Source: Rhodanobacter thiooxydans LCS2
Lineage (GTDB): Bacteria; Pseudomonadota; Gammaproteobacteria; Xanthomonadales; Rhodanobacteraceae
NCBI RefSeq assembly: GCF_000264375.1
Contig: NZ_AJXW01000003.1
Span: forward strand, 62,001-126,000
Length of the DNA stretch: 64,000 bases
Direction of reading: 5' to 3'
Shown here: piece by piece, positions 12,940 to 22,291 of the stretch
How the letters are laid out: each line of letters starts with the position of its first letter
Position numbering within the stretch: the stretch's first letter is position 1
Program-made: the position numbers and the translations under genes
Notes under the pieces: model-generated
The model's database searches: none
The model's input: the letters and a program-made list of their open reading frames with translations, nothing else
What the model was told of the DNA's origin: nothing

Positions 12940-14079
12940 ATGCCCGATGTCCTCGAACTCACCCGTGACCTGATCCGCCGCCGCTCGTTGACGCCCGAGG
13001 ATGCCGGTTGCCTGCCGCTGATCGGCGGGCGGCTGGCGCGCGCCGGCTTTGCCGTCGAGTACCTGCGCTACGGCGAGGTGGACAACCTGTGGGCCACGCA
13101 CGGTACGGGCGAGCCCACGCTGATCTTCCTCGGCCATACCGATGTAGTGCCGAGCGGGCCGGAAGTCGCGTGGCAGAGCCCGCCGTTCGAACCGACTCTC
13201 CGCGATGGCCGTCTATACGGCCGCGGCGCCGCCGACATGAAAGGCTCGGTGGCAGCGATGGCGGTGGCGCTGGAGCAGTTCGTGGCGGCGCACCCCGGCC
13301 ATCGCGGCCGAGTCGGCCTGCTGCTGACCAGCGACGAGGAAGGCCCGACCAACCTCGACGGCGTGCGCCGGGTGGCGGAACGCTTCCGCACGACCGGCGA
13401 GCGGATCGACTGGTGCGTGGTCGGCGAGCCGTCGGCAAGGGAAAGGCTCGGCGACCTGATCCGCGTGGGCCGCCGTGGCTCGCTTTCCGGCACGCTCAGC
13501 GTACGCGGCGTGCAGGGCCACGTGGCCTATCCGGAGAAGGCGCTGAACCCGATCCACGCGTTCGCCCCCGCGCTGGCCGAACTGGCCGCCACGCGCTGGG
13601 ACGACGGCAACGCCGATTTTCCGCCCACTTCGTTCCAGGTTTCCAACCTCAACGCCGGCACCGGCCCGAACAACGTGATCCCCGGCGAGCTCACCGCACT
13701 GATCAACTTCCGCTACTGCACGGCCAGCCGCGCCGACGACCTGCGTGCACGCACCGAGGCGATCCTGCAACGGCACGGCCTGGACTTCGCGCTGGACTGG
13801 AATCTCTCCGGTGAACCGTTCCTCACCCCGCCCGGCGGCGTGCTGCGCGAAACCGTGGTGGCCGTCTGCCGCGACCTGTGCGGCATCGACCCCGAGCAAA
13901 GCACTGGCGGCGGCACCTCCGACGGCCGCTTCATCGCGCCGCTGGGCGCCGAGGTGGTCGAGCTTGGCCCGGTCAACGCGACCATCCACAAGGTGGACGA
14001 GTGCGTGGATGTAGCGGAGCTGGAGAAGCTACCGGCGATGTATCGGGCGGTGTGCGAGCGGCTGTTGGCCGGGACCTGA
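12940..14079 (+). CDS. dapE: Succinyl-diaminopimelate desuccinylase (DapE)
   Basis: Zinc aminoacylase-type hydrolase releasing succinate from N-succinyl-L,L-DAP, a late step to lysine and peptidoglycan DAP. 379 aa. Visible M20 metal and catalytic motifs: [27 protein letters not shown] with the catalytic Glu pair, VGEPS, and the terminal [14 protein letters not shown] with the last His ligand. The ATG at 12940 ([16 protein letters not shown]) aligns best with the family N-terminus; in-frame GTG 12913 and ATG 12931 are alternatives and none has a strong ribosome site. Gene order with dapD supports the call. Confidence 0.96.
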   Translation: MPDVLELTRDLIRRRSLTPEDAGCLPLIGGRLARAGFAVEYLRYGEVDNLWATHGTGEPTLIFLGHTDVVPSGPEVAWQSPPFEPTLRDGRLYGRGAADMKGSVAAMAVALEQFVAAHPGHRGRVGLLLTSDEEGPTNLDGVRRVAERFRTTGERIDWCVVGEPSARERLGDLIRVGRRGSLSGTLSVRGVQGHVAYPEKALNPIHAFAPALAELAATRWDDGNADFPPTSFQVSNLNAGTGPNNVIPGELTALINFRYCTASRADDLRARTEAILQRHGLDFALDWNLSGEPFLTPPGGVLRETVVAVCRDLCGIDPEQSTGGGTSDGRFIAPLGAEVVELGPVNATIHKVDECVDVAELEKLPAMYRAVCERLLAGT

Positions 14080-14149
14080 CCGGGCGATGACGCTTCAGCC
14101 GGCAGTTGCCGACCGCCGTCGCGGTGCCCGCACCAGGTAAATCAGTGCA

Positions 14150-14353
14150 TCAGTGTCGTTGTTCGGCATCGACATCCAGCCGCACCGCCTGCGGCACGGT
14201 CTCGTCCGGCTGGCCGTGCTTGAGTCCCTTGCGGAAATCGGCGATGGCACCGCCGAGGTCGCGGCCAACGTTGCGCAGCTTGCCGGTACCGAATACCAGC
14301 AGCACCAGTACCAGCAGCACGATCCAGTGCGAAAAACTGTTCAGTCCGAGCAT
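14150..14353 (-). CDS. tatE: Twin-arginine translocase subunit TatA/TatE family
   Basis: 67 aa with the TatA plan: a short periplasmic start (MLGLNSFSHW), one membrane helix (IVLLVLVLLVFGTGKL) with the FGxxKL hinge, and the amphipathic helix RNVGRDLGGAIADFRKGLK, then a hydrophilic tail. It forms or supplements the Tat pore that exports folded proteins. It is the last gene of the nos cluster, 14 bp after nosL; nosRZDFYL-tatE arrangements are known in pseudomonad denitrifiers. NosZ here has a Tat signal, so a dedicated Tat component makes sense. Confidence 0.88.
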   Translation of the reverse strand: MLGLNSFSHWIVLLVLVLLVFGTGKLRNVGRDLGGAIADFRKGLKHGQPDETVPQAVRLDVDAEQRH

Positions 14354-14367
14354 GTTCCGGATTCCTG

Positions 14368-15030
14368 TTACGGATGTGGGTGTGGGTGAGCCGGCTGCGG
14401 TTGCGGCGCCGGAGGAAACGTTGGTTGCGGATGGGCCGGCAGGCCGAGGGACGACGCCGGCGGAGCCAGGCATTGCTGCGGGCCTTGACTGCCGGCAGCC
14501 TGGGCGGGACAACGGTAGTTCAGCGTGGCCACCAGCGCAGGCGTGATCTCGTCGAAACCGAGCACGGCCCCGCCGTGTTCGTGCACGAAGGCTTCCGCCG
14601 CTGCGCGGGTGGCGAACGGCGCCAGGGTCGGCCCCATCGAACCGGCCAGCGGTTGCCAGGCTACGTAGAAGGCACGACGCGCGTCGATGAAGCTGACCGC
14701 GGCGTGGCTGGGCCGCTGCCAGTCGATATGGGCGCTGTCCTGCACGTACAGCTCCTGCAGCGCGGACTGGTTTTCCGGCTGCAGCACGTAGGCGAAGAAG
14801 TCGCGGGTGGAGTCGAACACCAGCGGCTTCGCGCGGCCGCTCACCCAGGCTTGCGCGCGCGGGCCCGGCGAGCCGTCCAGATACATGCCGCACACGGCGC
14901 AGGCATCGTCTGGATGGGTGTCGACAGCGTGCTGCGCGGGCGCGTGGCCGCCGCCGCAGCCGGCGAGCAGGGCCAGCGCAAGGACCAGCACGGCCGGGCG
15001 AACGGAGCGGAGCGTGGGGCGGATGTGCAT
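14368..15030 (-). CDS. nosL: Copper chaperone lipoprotein NosL
   Basis: Outer-membrane or periplasmic lipoprotein that delivers Cu(I) to the NosDFY machinery for the CuZ centre of NosZ. Lipobox LAGC with Cys25; the Cu-binding motif CAVCGM (Cys44, Cys47, Met49) follows. At 220 aa it is longer than usual owing to a Pro/His-rich extension ending PQPQPAHPHPHP, which may bind extra metal. It lies between nosY and tatE with short gaps (10 and 14 bp). Confidence 0.92.
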   Translation of the reverse strand: MHIRPTLRSVRPAVLVLALALLAGCGGGHAPAQHAVDTHPDDACAVCGMYLDGSPGPRAQAWVSGRAKPLVFDSTRDFFAYVLQPENQSALQELYVQDSAHIDWQRPSHAAVSFIDARRAFYVAWQPLAGSMGPTLAPFATRAAAEAFVHEHGGAVLGFDEITPALVATLNYRCPAQAAGSQGPQQCLAPPASSLGLPAHPQPTFPPAPQPQPAHPHPHP

Positions 15031-15040
15031 GCGGTTCTCC

Positions 15041-15874
15041 TCAAACTTCCTTGCGCCGGAACGCGAGCATCGCCCACGCGAACGGCAGCACCGCCCAGGC
15101 CAGCATCACCAGGCCCAGCAGCAGCGGCGGGTAGCTGTGGTGGGCGGTCATGCCGGTGAGCAGGTCGTTGCCGGCGCCGTCGCCGAGCGCGGTGAGGTTG
15201 ACCAGCCGGAACACGTCGACCGGGTTGAGCAGCAGCAGGTACGGATACACCGCCCGCTCCAGCGGATTGCCGCCGCTGACCACCAGCAGCGCCAGCAGCG
15301 CGAGGTCGAACAGCACCACGCTGAGCAGCCAGCCGATCAGCGCCAGGCCGGCGGCGCGCGACTTGTCGGTGGTCTGCACGCTGATCAGGCAGGCCAGCCC
15401 GACGAAGCAGGCACCCAGCAGCGAGGCGCTGAGGATGAAGCGGCCGATGTGCAGCCACGCCTGCAGCGTCTGCGCGGGCGGCTGCATCCACTGCATGATC
15501 GCCACCGCCAGGCCGAAGCCGACCAGCGTGGCGGCAGCCAGCGCGCCGCAGTGGCCGAGGAACTTGCCGGCTACCAGCTGGCCGCGCGCCAGCGGGTAGC
15601 TGAGCATCAACAGCAGGGTGCCGTCGTCGCGTTCGCCGACGATGGTGTCGTAGGCAATCAGCAGGCCGATCAGCGGGATCACGAACGCGCCCAGCGTGGT
15701 CAGGCTGGCCAGCGTGGCGTCGAACGAGGTGAAGCCCACGCGCCCGGCCGCGGCGCTGCCGAACCAGGCGATGCCCAGCGCCAGCAGCGCGAACAGGATG
15801 GTCAATGCGACCGTCCAGCGGTTGCGGAAGTCGTCGCGGAATTCCTTGGCGGCGACGGTGAGGATCGGGTTCAT
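15041..15874 (-). CDS. nosY: ABC transporter permease NosY
   Basis: 277-aa membrane subunit of the NosDFY complex that matures the CuZ site of nitrous oxide reductase. About six helices are visible, starting with WTVALTILFALLALGIAWFG and ending VMLAWAVLPFAWAMLAF; the ERDDGTLLLMLSYPLARGQL loop is the ABC-2 coupling segment. Its ATG overlaps the nosF stop (ATGA at 15871-15874), indicating translational coupling. Confidence 0.93.
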   Translation of the reverse strand: MNPILTVAAKEFRDDFRNRWTVALTILFALLALGIAWFGSAAAGRVGFTSFDATLASLTTLGAFVIPLIGLLIAYDTIVGERDDGTLLLMLSYPLARGQLVAGKFLGHCGALAAATLVGFGLAVAIMQWMQPPAQTLQAWLHIGRFILSASLLGACFVGLACLISVQTTDKSRAAGLALIGWLLSVVLFDLALLALLVVSGGNPLERAVYPYLLLLNPVDVFRLVNLTALGDGAGNDLLTGMTAHHSYPPLLLGLVMLAWAVLPFAWAMLAFRRKEV

Positions 15875-16800
15875 GCGGCCACCTTTGCGCCGGATTGCGG
15901 ACCGGCGCCGAGCCAGTCGTAGAGTTGCGCCAGGGTGGGTTCGCGCACGTCCAGGTCGACGATCGCGGGATCGGCCAGCAATTCGCGCAGCATGTGCAGT
16001 TTGCTGGCGCGCGGCACCTGCAGTTCCAGCCGGCCATCGGGACGCGGTTGCGCGGACAGGCCGCCCGTTTCGAGGCGCGCAATCAGTTCGGGCATCGCCT
16101 GCTCGCGCGGACGCACCAGCACCTGCGCCGGCAGCGCGGCCTGCTCGCCCAGCGTGTGCAGGCTGCCGGCCGCAAGCAACCTGCCCTGGCGCAGGATCAG
16201 CGCACCGTCGATATGCGGCTCCAGCTCGGCCAGCAGGTGCGAGGAGAGCAGCACGCTGCGCCCGTCCGCGCGCAACTCGCCGACGATGCGGTACAGCTCG
16301 CGCGAGGCCTGCGGGTCGAGCCCGGTGGTCGGTTCGTCCAGCAGCACCAGCTCCGGCGAACCCAGCAGCGCCTGGGCCAGGCCGAGGCGCTGACGCATAC
16401 CCTTGGAGTAGGTGCCGATGCGCCGGTCGGCGGCGTGCGTCAGGCCGACGCGTTCCAGCAGCGCCGATACCTGGCTGCGCGATGCCTGCTTCAGCCGGGC
16501 CAGGTAGTCGAGCAGTTCGCGGCCACTGAGGCTGGCGTAGAAGGTGGCGCTCTCGGGCAGGTAGCCGATGCGCCGGCGCAGCGCATGCGCGCGCCACGGC
16601 GACTGGCCGAGCACCTCCAGCCGGCCGCCGCTGGGCGCAATCAGGCCGAGGATCAACTTGATCAGCGTGGACTTGCCGGCGCCGTTGTGGCCGAGCAGGC
16701 CGATCACCTGGCCGCGTGGCACGCAGGCGCTGACGCCGTCGAGCGCGGCGAGCGCGCCGTAGCGCTTGGTCAGTGCCTCGAATTCAATCGCGTGGTTCAT
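15871..16800 (-). CDS. nosF: ABC transporter ATP-binding protein NosF
   Basis: 309-aa ATPase of the NosDFY complex. Walker A GHNGAGKST (37-45), signature YSKGMRQRLGLAQ, Walker B LVLLDEPTTGLD and the H-loop LLSSHLLAE are all present, then a C-terminal domain of about 90 residues. It energises conformational change in NosD/NosY so that copper or sulfur from NosL reaches NosZ. The start overlaps the nosD end by 17 bp and the stop overlaps nosY as ATGA. Confidence 0.95.
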   Translation of the reverse strand: MNHAIEFEALTKRYGALAALDGVSACVPRGQVIGLLGHNGAGKSTLIKLILGLIAPSGGRLEVLGQSPWRAHALRRRIGYLPESATFYASLSGRELLDYLARLKQASRSQVSALLERVGLTHAADRRIGTYSKGMRQRLGLAQALLGSPELVLLDEPTTGLDPQASRELYRIVGELRADGRSVLLSSHLLAELEPHIDGALILRQGRLLAAGSLHTLGEQAALPAQVLVRPREQAMPELIARLETGGLSAQPRPDGRLELQVPRASKLHMLRELLADPAIVDLDVREPTLAQLYDWLGAGPQSGAKVAA

Positions 16801-18067
16801 GGTCGGACCGGAGGGGAGTTGGGGCCTTCATCAGCGGGTGGCTGTCCTGCACCGACGGCGGCGTGAACACCGGAAACGCGCGCTGCACGTAGCGCAGCAG
16901 CAGCACCGAGGGGCTGGACATCAGGTTGCGCGCGGAAGGGTATTTCCACAGCAGCACGTCGACGCCGTCGTTGGGGCGGAACGGCACGTCGCCGATGCCG
17001 TCGGCGTCCAGGTCCCAGCCGAGGTAGTCGCTCCAGAAATTGCCGCGGCCGTGCGCCGACCATTCCTGGGCGAGGTTCTGCACATATTTCACCTGGATGC
17101 GGTTGTCCACGAAGCGATTGCTCCACAGGCGGTTGTTTTCCGAGCCGGCGGTCACGTGAATGCCGATCTGCGAATCGGCGACGAGATTGTCGTGGAAGTC
17201 GTTGAGCTGCGACAGGTAGACGAACAGGCCCTTGCCCTCGGTGCCGTCGATCGTGCCGCCGGCGTCGTCGCTCTGGCCGTTGACGCGATGCACGCGGTTG
17301 CCGGCGATCTCGCTGTGCGAGATGTAGTTGAGCAGGAAGCCGTAGGATTTCTCGTCCTCCGAACTGTTGCCAATCACCTTCAGATGGTGCGAGGACATCA
17401 GCGCGTAGCCGGCCAGGTTGCCGCGGCTGACGTTGTCCAGCAGCACATTGTCCTGGGAATACATGTAATGGATGCCGTAGCGCACGTCGTGCACCACGTT
17501 GCGCGCGATCGTGTTGTGCGGGCTGACGTAGACGTAGATGCCGTCGCGCGAACCGGCCACGTCGTTGCCCTCGATGGTGCAGCCGGTGTCGTTCCACAGG
17601 TGGATGCCGTCACCGCGGTCGGCCACGCGCAGGTTGCGCATGCCGCGGATCACGTTGTGTGCGACGCGCACGTTGGCCGCGCCGTCGAGGTAGACGCCGA
17701 ACAGGCTGTCCTCGATGCGGTTGCCGCTGATGACGATGTCGTGCGCCTGGCGTTCGACAAAGATGCCGGAGTTCATCGCGGTGAGGTCGGTGCCGCTGCG
17801 GCGCACGGTCAGGCCGCGCACGGTGACGTTCGACGCGCGGATGCGCACGACGTCGCCGCTGCCGCCGCCGTCGAGGATCGCGCCGGGCTCGCCGATCAGC
17901 GTGATGGGTTTGTCCAGCCGCAGGTGCACGGCATGCACGCCGGCCGGCACGCTGACCGTGGCGCCTGGCGGCGCCGCGGCTACGGCCTGTTCCAGCGATT
18001 CGCCCGCGTGTGCCGGCAGCGCCAGCAGCGGCAGCAGCAGGATCGCAAGGCGACGAAGCATATGCAT
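16784..18067 (-). CDS. nosD: Periplasmic copper-maturation protein NosD
   Basis: Right-handed beta-helix protein of the CASH/parallel beta-helix class, required to assemble CuZ of NosZ. A Sec signal (LRRLAILLLPLLALPAHA) is followed by successive rungs such as VVRIRASNVTVRGLTV, IVISGNRIEDSLFGVYL and TIEGNDVAGSRDGIYVY, then the C-terminal NFWSDYLGWDLDADGIGD segment that binds NosF/NosY. The start is uncertain: ATG at 18067 (MHMLRR) or 18061; an in-frame ATG at 18115 lies too close to nosZ and would put 16 residues before the signal. A 9-bp hairpin sits between nosZ and this gene. Confidence 0.93.
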   Translation of the reverse strand: MHMLRRLAILLLPLLALPAHAGESLEQAVAAAPPGATVSVPAGVHAVHLRLDKPITLIGEPGAILDGGGSGDVVRIRASNVTVRGLTVRRSGTDLTAMNSGIFVERQAHDIVISGNRIEDSLFGVYLDGAANVRVAHNVIRGMRNLRVADRGDGIHLWNDTGCTIEGNDVAGSRDGIYVYVSPHNTIARNVVHDVRYGIHYMYSQDNVLLDNVSRGNLAGYALMSSHHLKVIGNSSEDEKSYGFLLNYISHSEIAGNRVHRVNGQSDDAGGTIDGTEGKGLFVYLSQLNDFHDNLVADSQIGIHVTAGSENNRLWSNRFVDNRIQVKYVQNLAQEWSAHGRGNFWSDYLGWDLDADGIGDVPFRPNDGVDVLLWKYPSARNLMSSPSVLLLRYVQRAFPVFTPPSVQDSHPLMKAPTPLRSDHEPRD

Positions 18068-18089
18068 GGCAATGGAAGACCCGGCCGTA

Positions 18090-18112
18090 CCGTCGCGCGC
18101 ATTGCGCGACGG
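18090..18112 (-). other. Intercistronic hairpin between nosZ and nosD
   Basis: Perfect 9-bp stem CCGTCGCGC (18090-18098) / GCGCGACGG (18104-18112) with a 5-nt loop, in the 56-bp gap after the nosZ stop. No T-tract follows, so it is more likely an RNA-stability or partial-attenuation element than a full terminator. Confidence 0.5.
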
Positions 18113-18123
18113 CACGGCACGGC

Positions 18124-20076
18124 TCAGGCCTCCACCAGCATCCGCCCGCTCATCTCCATGTGCATCGCATGGCAGAAGAACGTGCAGTAGTACCAGAACA
18201 CCCCCGCCTTGTCGGCGGTGAAGGTGGCCGAGGCGGTGGCGCCGGGGCTGATCTCCATGTTGATGCCGTAGTTGACGATGCAGAAGCCGTGGCTCACGTC
18301 CTCCACCGCGTCGATGTTGGTCACCACCACGGTTACCTCGTCACCCTTCTTCACCTTGAAGCTGCCCATGCCGAAGATCGGCGCGGCCGAGGTCATGTAC
18401 ACGAACACCTTGCGGCCTTCGCGGATGACCTTGCTGTCGGACAGCACGTTGACACCGTGTTTCTTGGCCATGGCCACCGTCTCGGCGAAGAACGGGTCGT
18501 CGCGGTCCCAGCTCTTCTTGACCTTGTCGATCAGCTGCCGGCGGTGCAGCAGGATCACGTCGTGCGGCTCGGCGTAGACCGGGCCGTCGGCGACCAGCTT
18601 CATGGTCTCGCCGGAGATGTCGATCAGCTGGTCGTTGTCCGGATGCAGCGGGCCGGTCGGCAGGAAGCGGTCCTTGGAGAACTTGTTGAGCGACACCAGC
18701 CATTTGCCGTCGGCGTCGCGCGTCTCGCCCATCGAGGTGTGGCAGTGGCCGGGCTGATAGGCCACATCGATCTTCTGGCGCAGGTAGTTCACCTTCTTGC
18801 CGTCGTGGGCGGCGATCGCGTCGGCGATGTTCCACTTGGCGATCTGGCTGTCGATGAACAGGGTGGTGTAGCCGTTGCCGCGGCCGTCGTAGGCGGTGTG
18901 CAACGGGCCCAGGCCCAGCTCCGGCTCGGCCACCACAGTGTCGCGCGGGTCCTTCAGCTTGCCGTCGAACCAGTCGTCGATGCGGCTCCACTCCATCACG
19001 GTGACGGTGGGCGAGAGCTTGCCGTTGGCGACCACGTACTTGCCGTCCGGGCTGGCGTTGATGCCGTGCGGGTTCTTCGGGATCGGGATGTACAGCGTGA
19101 ACGAGGAGCCGTGGCGGCCGTCCAGCACCGGCACCTTGGAGCTGCCGATGGTCTTGAACTCGCCCTTCTTCACCGCCTCCTCGATGCGTGGGATGTTGAA
19201 CACCACCACCCAGTCGCGCTCGGCCTGCATCGTGCTGGGCAGGTCCATGCCCTTCTCGCTGTTGTAGCAGGTGGAGATGGCGTACTTGCCGGCGTAGTCG
19301 GCCTCGGTATTGTCCAGGTTGCCGTCCACCAGCACCTGCCAGGCGACCTCCATGGTGTCGCCGTCGAGCGCGCTGAACATGGTCTGGTACTTGTCCGGGT
19401 CGTCCAGGTCGCGGCCGTCGTTCGGCGCCGGGATCAGGAACTCGCCGTTGGCGAACACGTAGCCGGTGCGCGGTGCGCGCTGCACGCGCAGGCCGTGGAT
19501 CGACTGCACGTTGGGCACGTCGGTGATGCGGTCGGTGCGCATCACGTCGCAGCGGATGCGCGCGACGCGGGTGTGCGCCTTGTCGTTGATGAAGATGTAG
19601 CGGCCGTCGTAGTGGCCGTCGGTCTGGCTCATGTGCGGGTGGTGGCAGTCGCCGCCGGGCGGGAAGTTCGGCCCGAGCACGCGCTTGCTCTCGTTGGTGA
19701 CGCCCCAGCCGATGGTGAAGTCGGGATTGAACACCGGGATGCGCATCAGCTCGCGCATGGAGGGCACGCCGACCAGGCGCACCTCGCCGGACTGGCCGCC
19801 GCTCCAGAAGCCGTAGTACTCGTCGAGCTGGCCGGGCGGCACGTGGTCGGAGAGTTCGCCGGCGGCCGAGGCCGCCTTGGCCGGGCCGGCGGCGGCGCCG
19901 GCCGCGCCGGCGGGCTCACCCTTCTTGCCGCAGCCCGCCAGTGCCAGTCCCGCCGCGCCGGCGAGGCCGGCCAGCGCGCTGTTCTTCATGAAGTTGCGGC
20001 GCGCGGGGTTGCCCGGTTCCGCGGTCTGGCCGGACTGGCCGGTCGGGTTGCTCGATTCGTCGTGCATGGCATTCAT
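18124..20076 (-). CDS. nosZ: Nitrous oxide reductase NosZ, clade I (Tat-exported)
   Basis: Periplasmic two-copper-centre enzyme reducing N2O to N2, the last step of denitrification. 650 aa. Tat signal with RRNFMK (26-31) marks clade I. CuZ histidines begin in DCHHPHMS (His145, His146 region) in a seven-bladed propeller, and the cupredoxin CuA site is C-terminal: [16 protein letters not shown] with Cys631, Cys635, His639 and Met642. Conserved blocks ([39 protein letters not shown]) are intact. Unusually, the signal ends LALAGCGKK (Cys49), a good lipobox, followed by an Ala/Gly/Pro-rich linker, so it may be a Tat lipoprotein. It lies 19 bp after nosR. Confidence 0.98.
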   Translation of the reverse strand: MNAMHDESSNPTGQSGQTAEPGNPARRNFMKNSALAGLAGAAGLALAGCGKKGEPAGAAGAAAGPAKAASAAGELSDHVPPGQLDEYYGFWSGGQSGEVRLVGVPSMRELMRIPVFNPDFTIGWGVTNESKRVLGPNFPPGGDCHHPHMSQTDGHYDGRYIFINDKAHTRVARIRCDVMRTDRITDVPNVQSIHGLRVQRAPRTGYVFANGEFLIPAPNDGRDLDDPDKYQTMFSALDGDTMEVAWQVLVDGNLDNTEADYAGKYAISTCYNSEKGMDLPSTMQAERDWVVVFNIPRIEEAVKKGEFKTIGSSKVPVLDGRHGSSFTLYIPIPKNPHGINASPDGKYVVANGKLSPTVTVMEWSRIDDWFDGKLKDPRDTVVAEPELGLGPLHTAYDGRGNGYTTLFIDSQIAKWNIADAIAAHDGKKVNYLRQKIDVAYQPGHCHTSMGETRDADGKWLVSLNKFSKDRFLPTGPLHPDNDQLIDISGETMKLVADGPVYAEPHDVILLHRRQLIDKVKKSWDRDDPFFAETVAMAKKHGVNVLSDSKVIREGRKVFVYMTSAAPIFGMGSFKVKKGDEVTVVVTNIDAVEDVSHGFCIVNYGINMEISPGATASATFTADKAGVFWYYCTFFCHAMHMEMSGRMLVEA

Positions 20077-20095
20077 CCGTTCGGATCGTGGTGGG

Positions 20096-22291
20096 TCAGT
20101 CGGCGACCTTCGCCGGCTCGTGGGTTTCCGGCGTCGCCGCCGGGGTGATCGTCAGTACCGGGGTGGGCAGCGGCCGCGCGGCGCGTTCACGCTTCTTGCG
20201 GCGCTCCACCAGTGGTGGGCATTTCTGGTCGTTGGCGTAGGTGACCTGGCAGTCCAGGCAGTAGTGGCATTCGTTGAAGTTGATCTGGCCGATCGCGTTG
20301 ATCGCCTTCACCTCGCACTCGTTGGCGCAGATCTGGCACGGGCGACCGCACTCCTTGCGCCGGAGCAGCCACTCGAACAGGTGCCAGCGGCCGGACACCG
20401 CCAGCCCGGCGCCCAGCGGGCACACGTAGCGGCAGTAGAACTTGTTGTTGAACGCCGACACCGCCACCAGCGCCACCGCGTAGAGCACGTAGCTCCAGGA
20501 GCGGGCGAAGTGCAGGGTGATGGCGGTCTTGAACGGCTCGATCTCGGCGTAGTGCTCGGCCATGTTGAGCGACTGCAGCGACATCCCGAACAGCACCAGC
20601 AGGATGATGTACTTGATCGCCCACAGCCGTTCGTGCAGGTATTGCGGCACCTCGAACTGCGGCACGTGCAGCCGGCGCGCCAGCTTGTTCACCAGCACCT
20701 GCAGCGCGCCGAACGGGCACAGCCAGCCGCAATAGATGCCGCGCCCGAGCAGCAGCAGGGTGGCGGCCACGAACACCCACAGGATGAACACCAGCGGGTC
20801 CATCAGGAAGGTGGACCAGTGGAAGCCGTGCAGCATCGCCTGGATGAAGGTGAGGATGTTCACCACCGACAGCTGCGCCAGCCCGTACCAGCCGATGAAC
20901 ACCAGCGTGTAGATCAGGAAGCCCACGCGCAGGCGTTCGAGCAGGTGCGGGCGCGTCACGATCCAGTCCTGGAACATCAGGATCAGCGTGAGCACCGACA
21001 GCCCCGCCACCAGCAGCGCGATGTCCAGCCGGCGCCCGTGCCACACCTTCTGCCACAGCGGCGCGTCGGCCGGCAGCGCGTCGGTGTCCGCCACGGCCGC
21101 CACTTCCGGACGCGTGGTGTAGACCGCCGGCATGCGGTAGTCGCGGGTGAAGGTGTGGTAGATGCTCTGCAGCGGGCCGACTTGGCGGTTCACCAGCAGC
21201 TGCAGCGTCCATGGCCGGGTGGCGTCGAAACCGCTGCCGCCGTTGCGCACGATGAAGATCGCCTGCTCGGCGAAGGCCGGCTTGCCGCGCAGCGGGGTGT
21301 CGTTCAACTGCACCAGGTCGCTGTCCTTGAACAGCACCAGTTTGCCGTCCTGCAGCAGGTGTACGCGGTCGAAGATGCCGCCGCGCACGTAGCCCACGCC
21401 CTTGAACGAGTAGATGCCGTTGGCCATCACCGCGATCGCCGAGTCGCCGGGCTTGAGCTGCTTCATCAGGTCGGCGTGGGCGGTGGGGCCGAGTAGGTTG
21501 CGGCCCACCGTGGGCGGGGTGACGTCGGCGAAGTACAGGTCGATGAAGGTGTCCGCACCGTGGCCGGGCGCCGGCGCGGTGGGGTCGTCGACCAGGCCGC
21601 TTTCCGGCTGGCCCTTGAAGGCGTCGGTGATCGCCTGGCGCGCCAGCTGCAGGTGGCCGATCGCGCCGTTGCCGGTCAGCGTCTGCCAGTCAGCCGGCAC
21701 GAAGTAGTCGGCGCGTACCTGCGCGGTAGCCGCGCCGGTGTCGGCCACGCCGGCGATCAGCTTGCGCGAGGCCGCCACCTTCAGCGCCGAGTTCATGATC
21801 GTCTCGTTGGCCACCATCGAGGTCACCGTGGCGCTGCTGATCGCGTCGATGCGCACGCTGCCGCTGCCGCCGCCGCCGACCACGATCTGGTCGTCCACAC
21901 GGTGGCCGATGTAGCGGGCCACGAAGTCGTACAGCTTCTGCACCGGGATGCCGACAAGCAGGATCGGCTCGTGCTGCTCCAGCACGCGCGCGTCGCGGAT
22001 GGTGCCGTCGGTGCCGATCGACACCAGGATGTTGATCGGCGCGCCGGAGTAGGCCGGCACCGGCGCCACCATCACCGTCTCGAACACGTAGCCGATCACC
22101 TTGTCGCCGTGGTACACGGCCGCCGCAGGCGGGGTGCCCTCGATGTCGCCGTAGCGCTCGGCCTCGGGGAACACCTGGTGCAGCTGCGGATACTTGGCGT
22201 CGATGCCGGCCAGCGCCACGGAGGCGGGCGCCAGCAACAGCAGCGCGAGCAGCAGCCTGGTGATCAGGGAGAGTGGACGTGTGCCGCGCAT
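20096..22291 (-). CDS. nosR: Membrane flavo-iron-sulfur protein NosR
   Basis: Quinol-to-NosZ electron transfer protein also needed for nosZ expression and activity. 731 aa. Signal/anchor ([20 protein letters not shown]), a periplasmic FMN-binding domain with ApbE flavinylation motif DAISSAT (149-155, Thr155 the likely attachment site; Ser replaces the usual Gly at 153), about six membrane helices including NosR/NapH-type segments, then cytoplasmic [4Fe-4S] motifs [13 protein letters not shown] and CHYCLDC. The ATG at 22291 overlaps the apbE stop (TGATG), and the signal peptide starts there; longer in-frame starts lie inside apbE. Confidence 0.97.
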   Translation of the reverse strand: MRGTRPLSLITRLLLALLLLAPASVALAGIDAKYPQLHQVFPEAERYGDIEGTPPAAAVYHGDKVIGYVFETVMVAPVPAYSGAPINILVSIGTDGTIRDARVLEQHEPILLVGIPVQKLYDFVARYIGHRVDDQIVVGGGGSGSVRIDAISSATVTSMVANETIMNSALKVAASRKLIAGVADTGAATAQVRADYFVPADWQTLTGNGAIGHLQLARQAITDAFKGQPESGLVDDPTAPAPGHGADTFIDLYFADVTPPTVGRNLLGPTAHADLMKQLKPGDSAIAVMANGIYSFKGVGYVRGGIFDRVHLLQDGKLVLFKDSDLVQLNDTPLRGKPAFAEQAIFIVRNGGSGFDATRPWTLQLLVNRQVGPLQSIYHTFTRDYRMPAVYTTRPEVAAVADTDALPADAPLWQKVWHGRRLDIALLVAGLSVLTLILMFQDWIVTRPHLLERLRVGFLIYTLVFIGWYGLAQLSVVNILTFIQAMLHGFHWSTFLMDPLVFILWVFVAATLLLLGRGIYCGWLCPFGALQVLVNKLARRLHVPQFEVPQYLHERLWAIKYIILLVLFGMSLQSLNMAEHYAEIEPFKTAITLHFARSWSYVLYAVALVAVSAFNNKFYCRYVCPLGAGLAVSGRWHLFEWLLRRKECGRPCQICANECEVKAINAIGQINFNECHYCLDCQVTYANDQKCPPLVERRKKRERAARPLPTPVLTITPAATPETHEPAKVAD

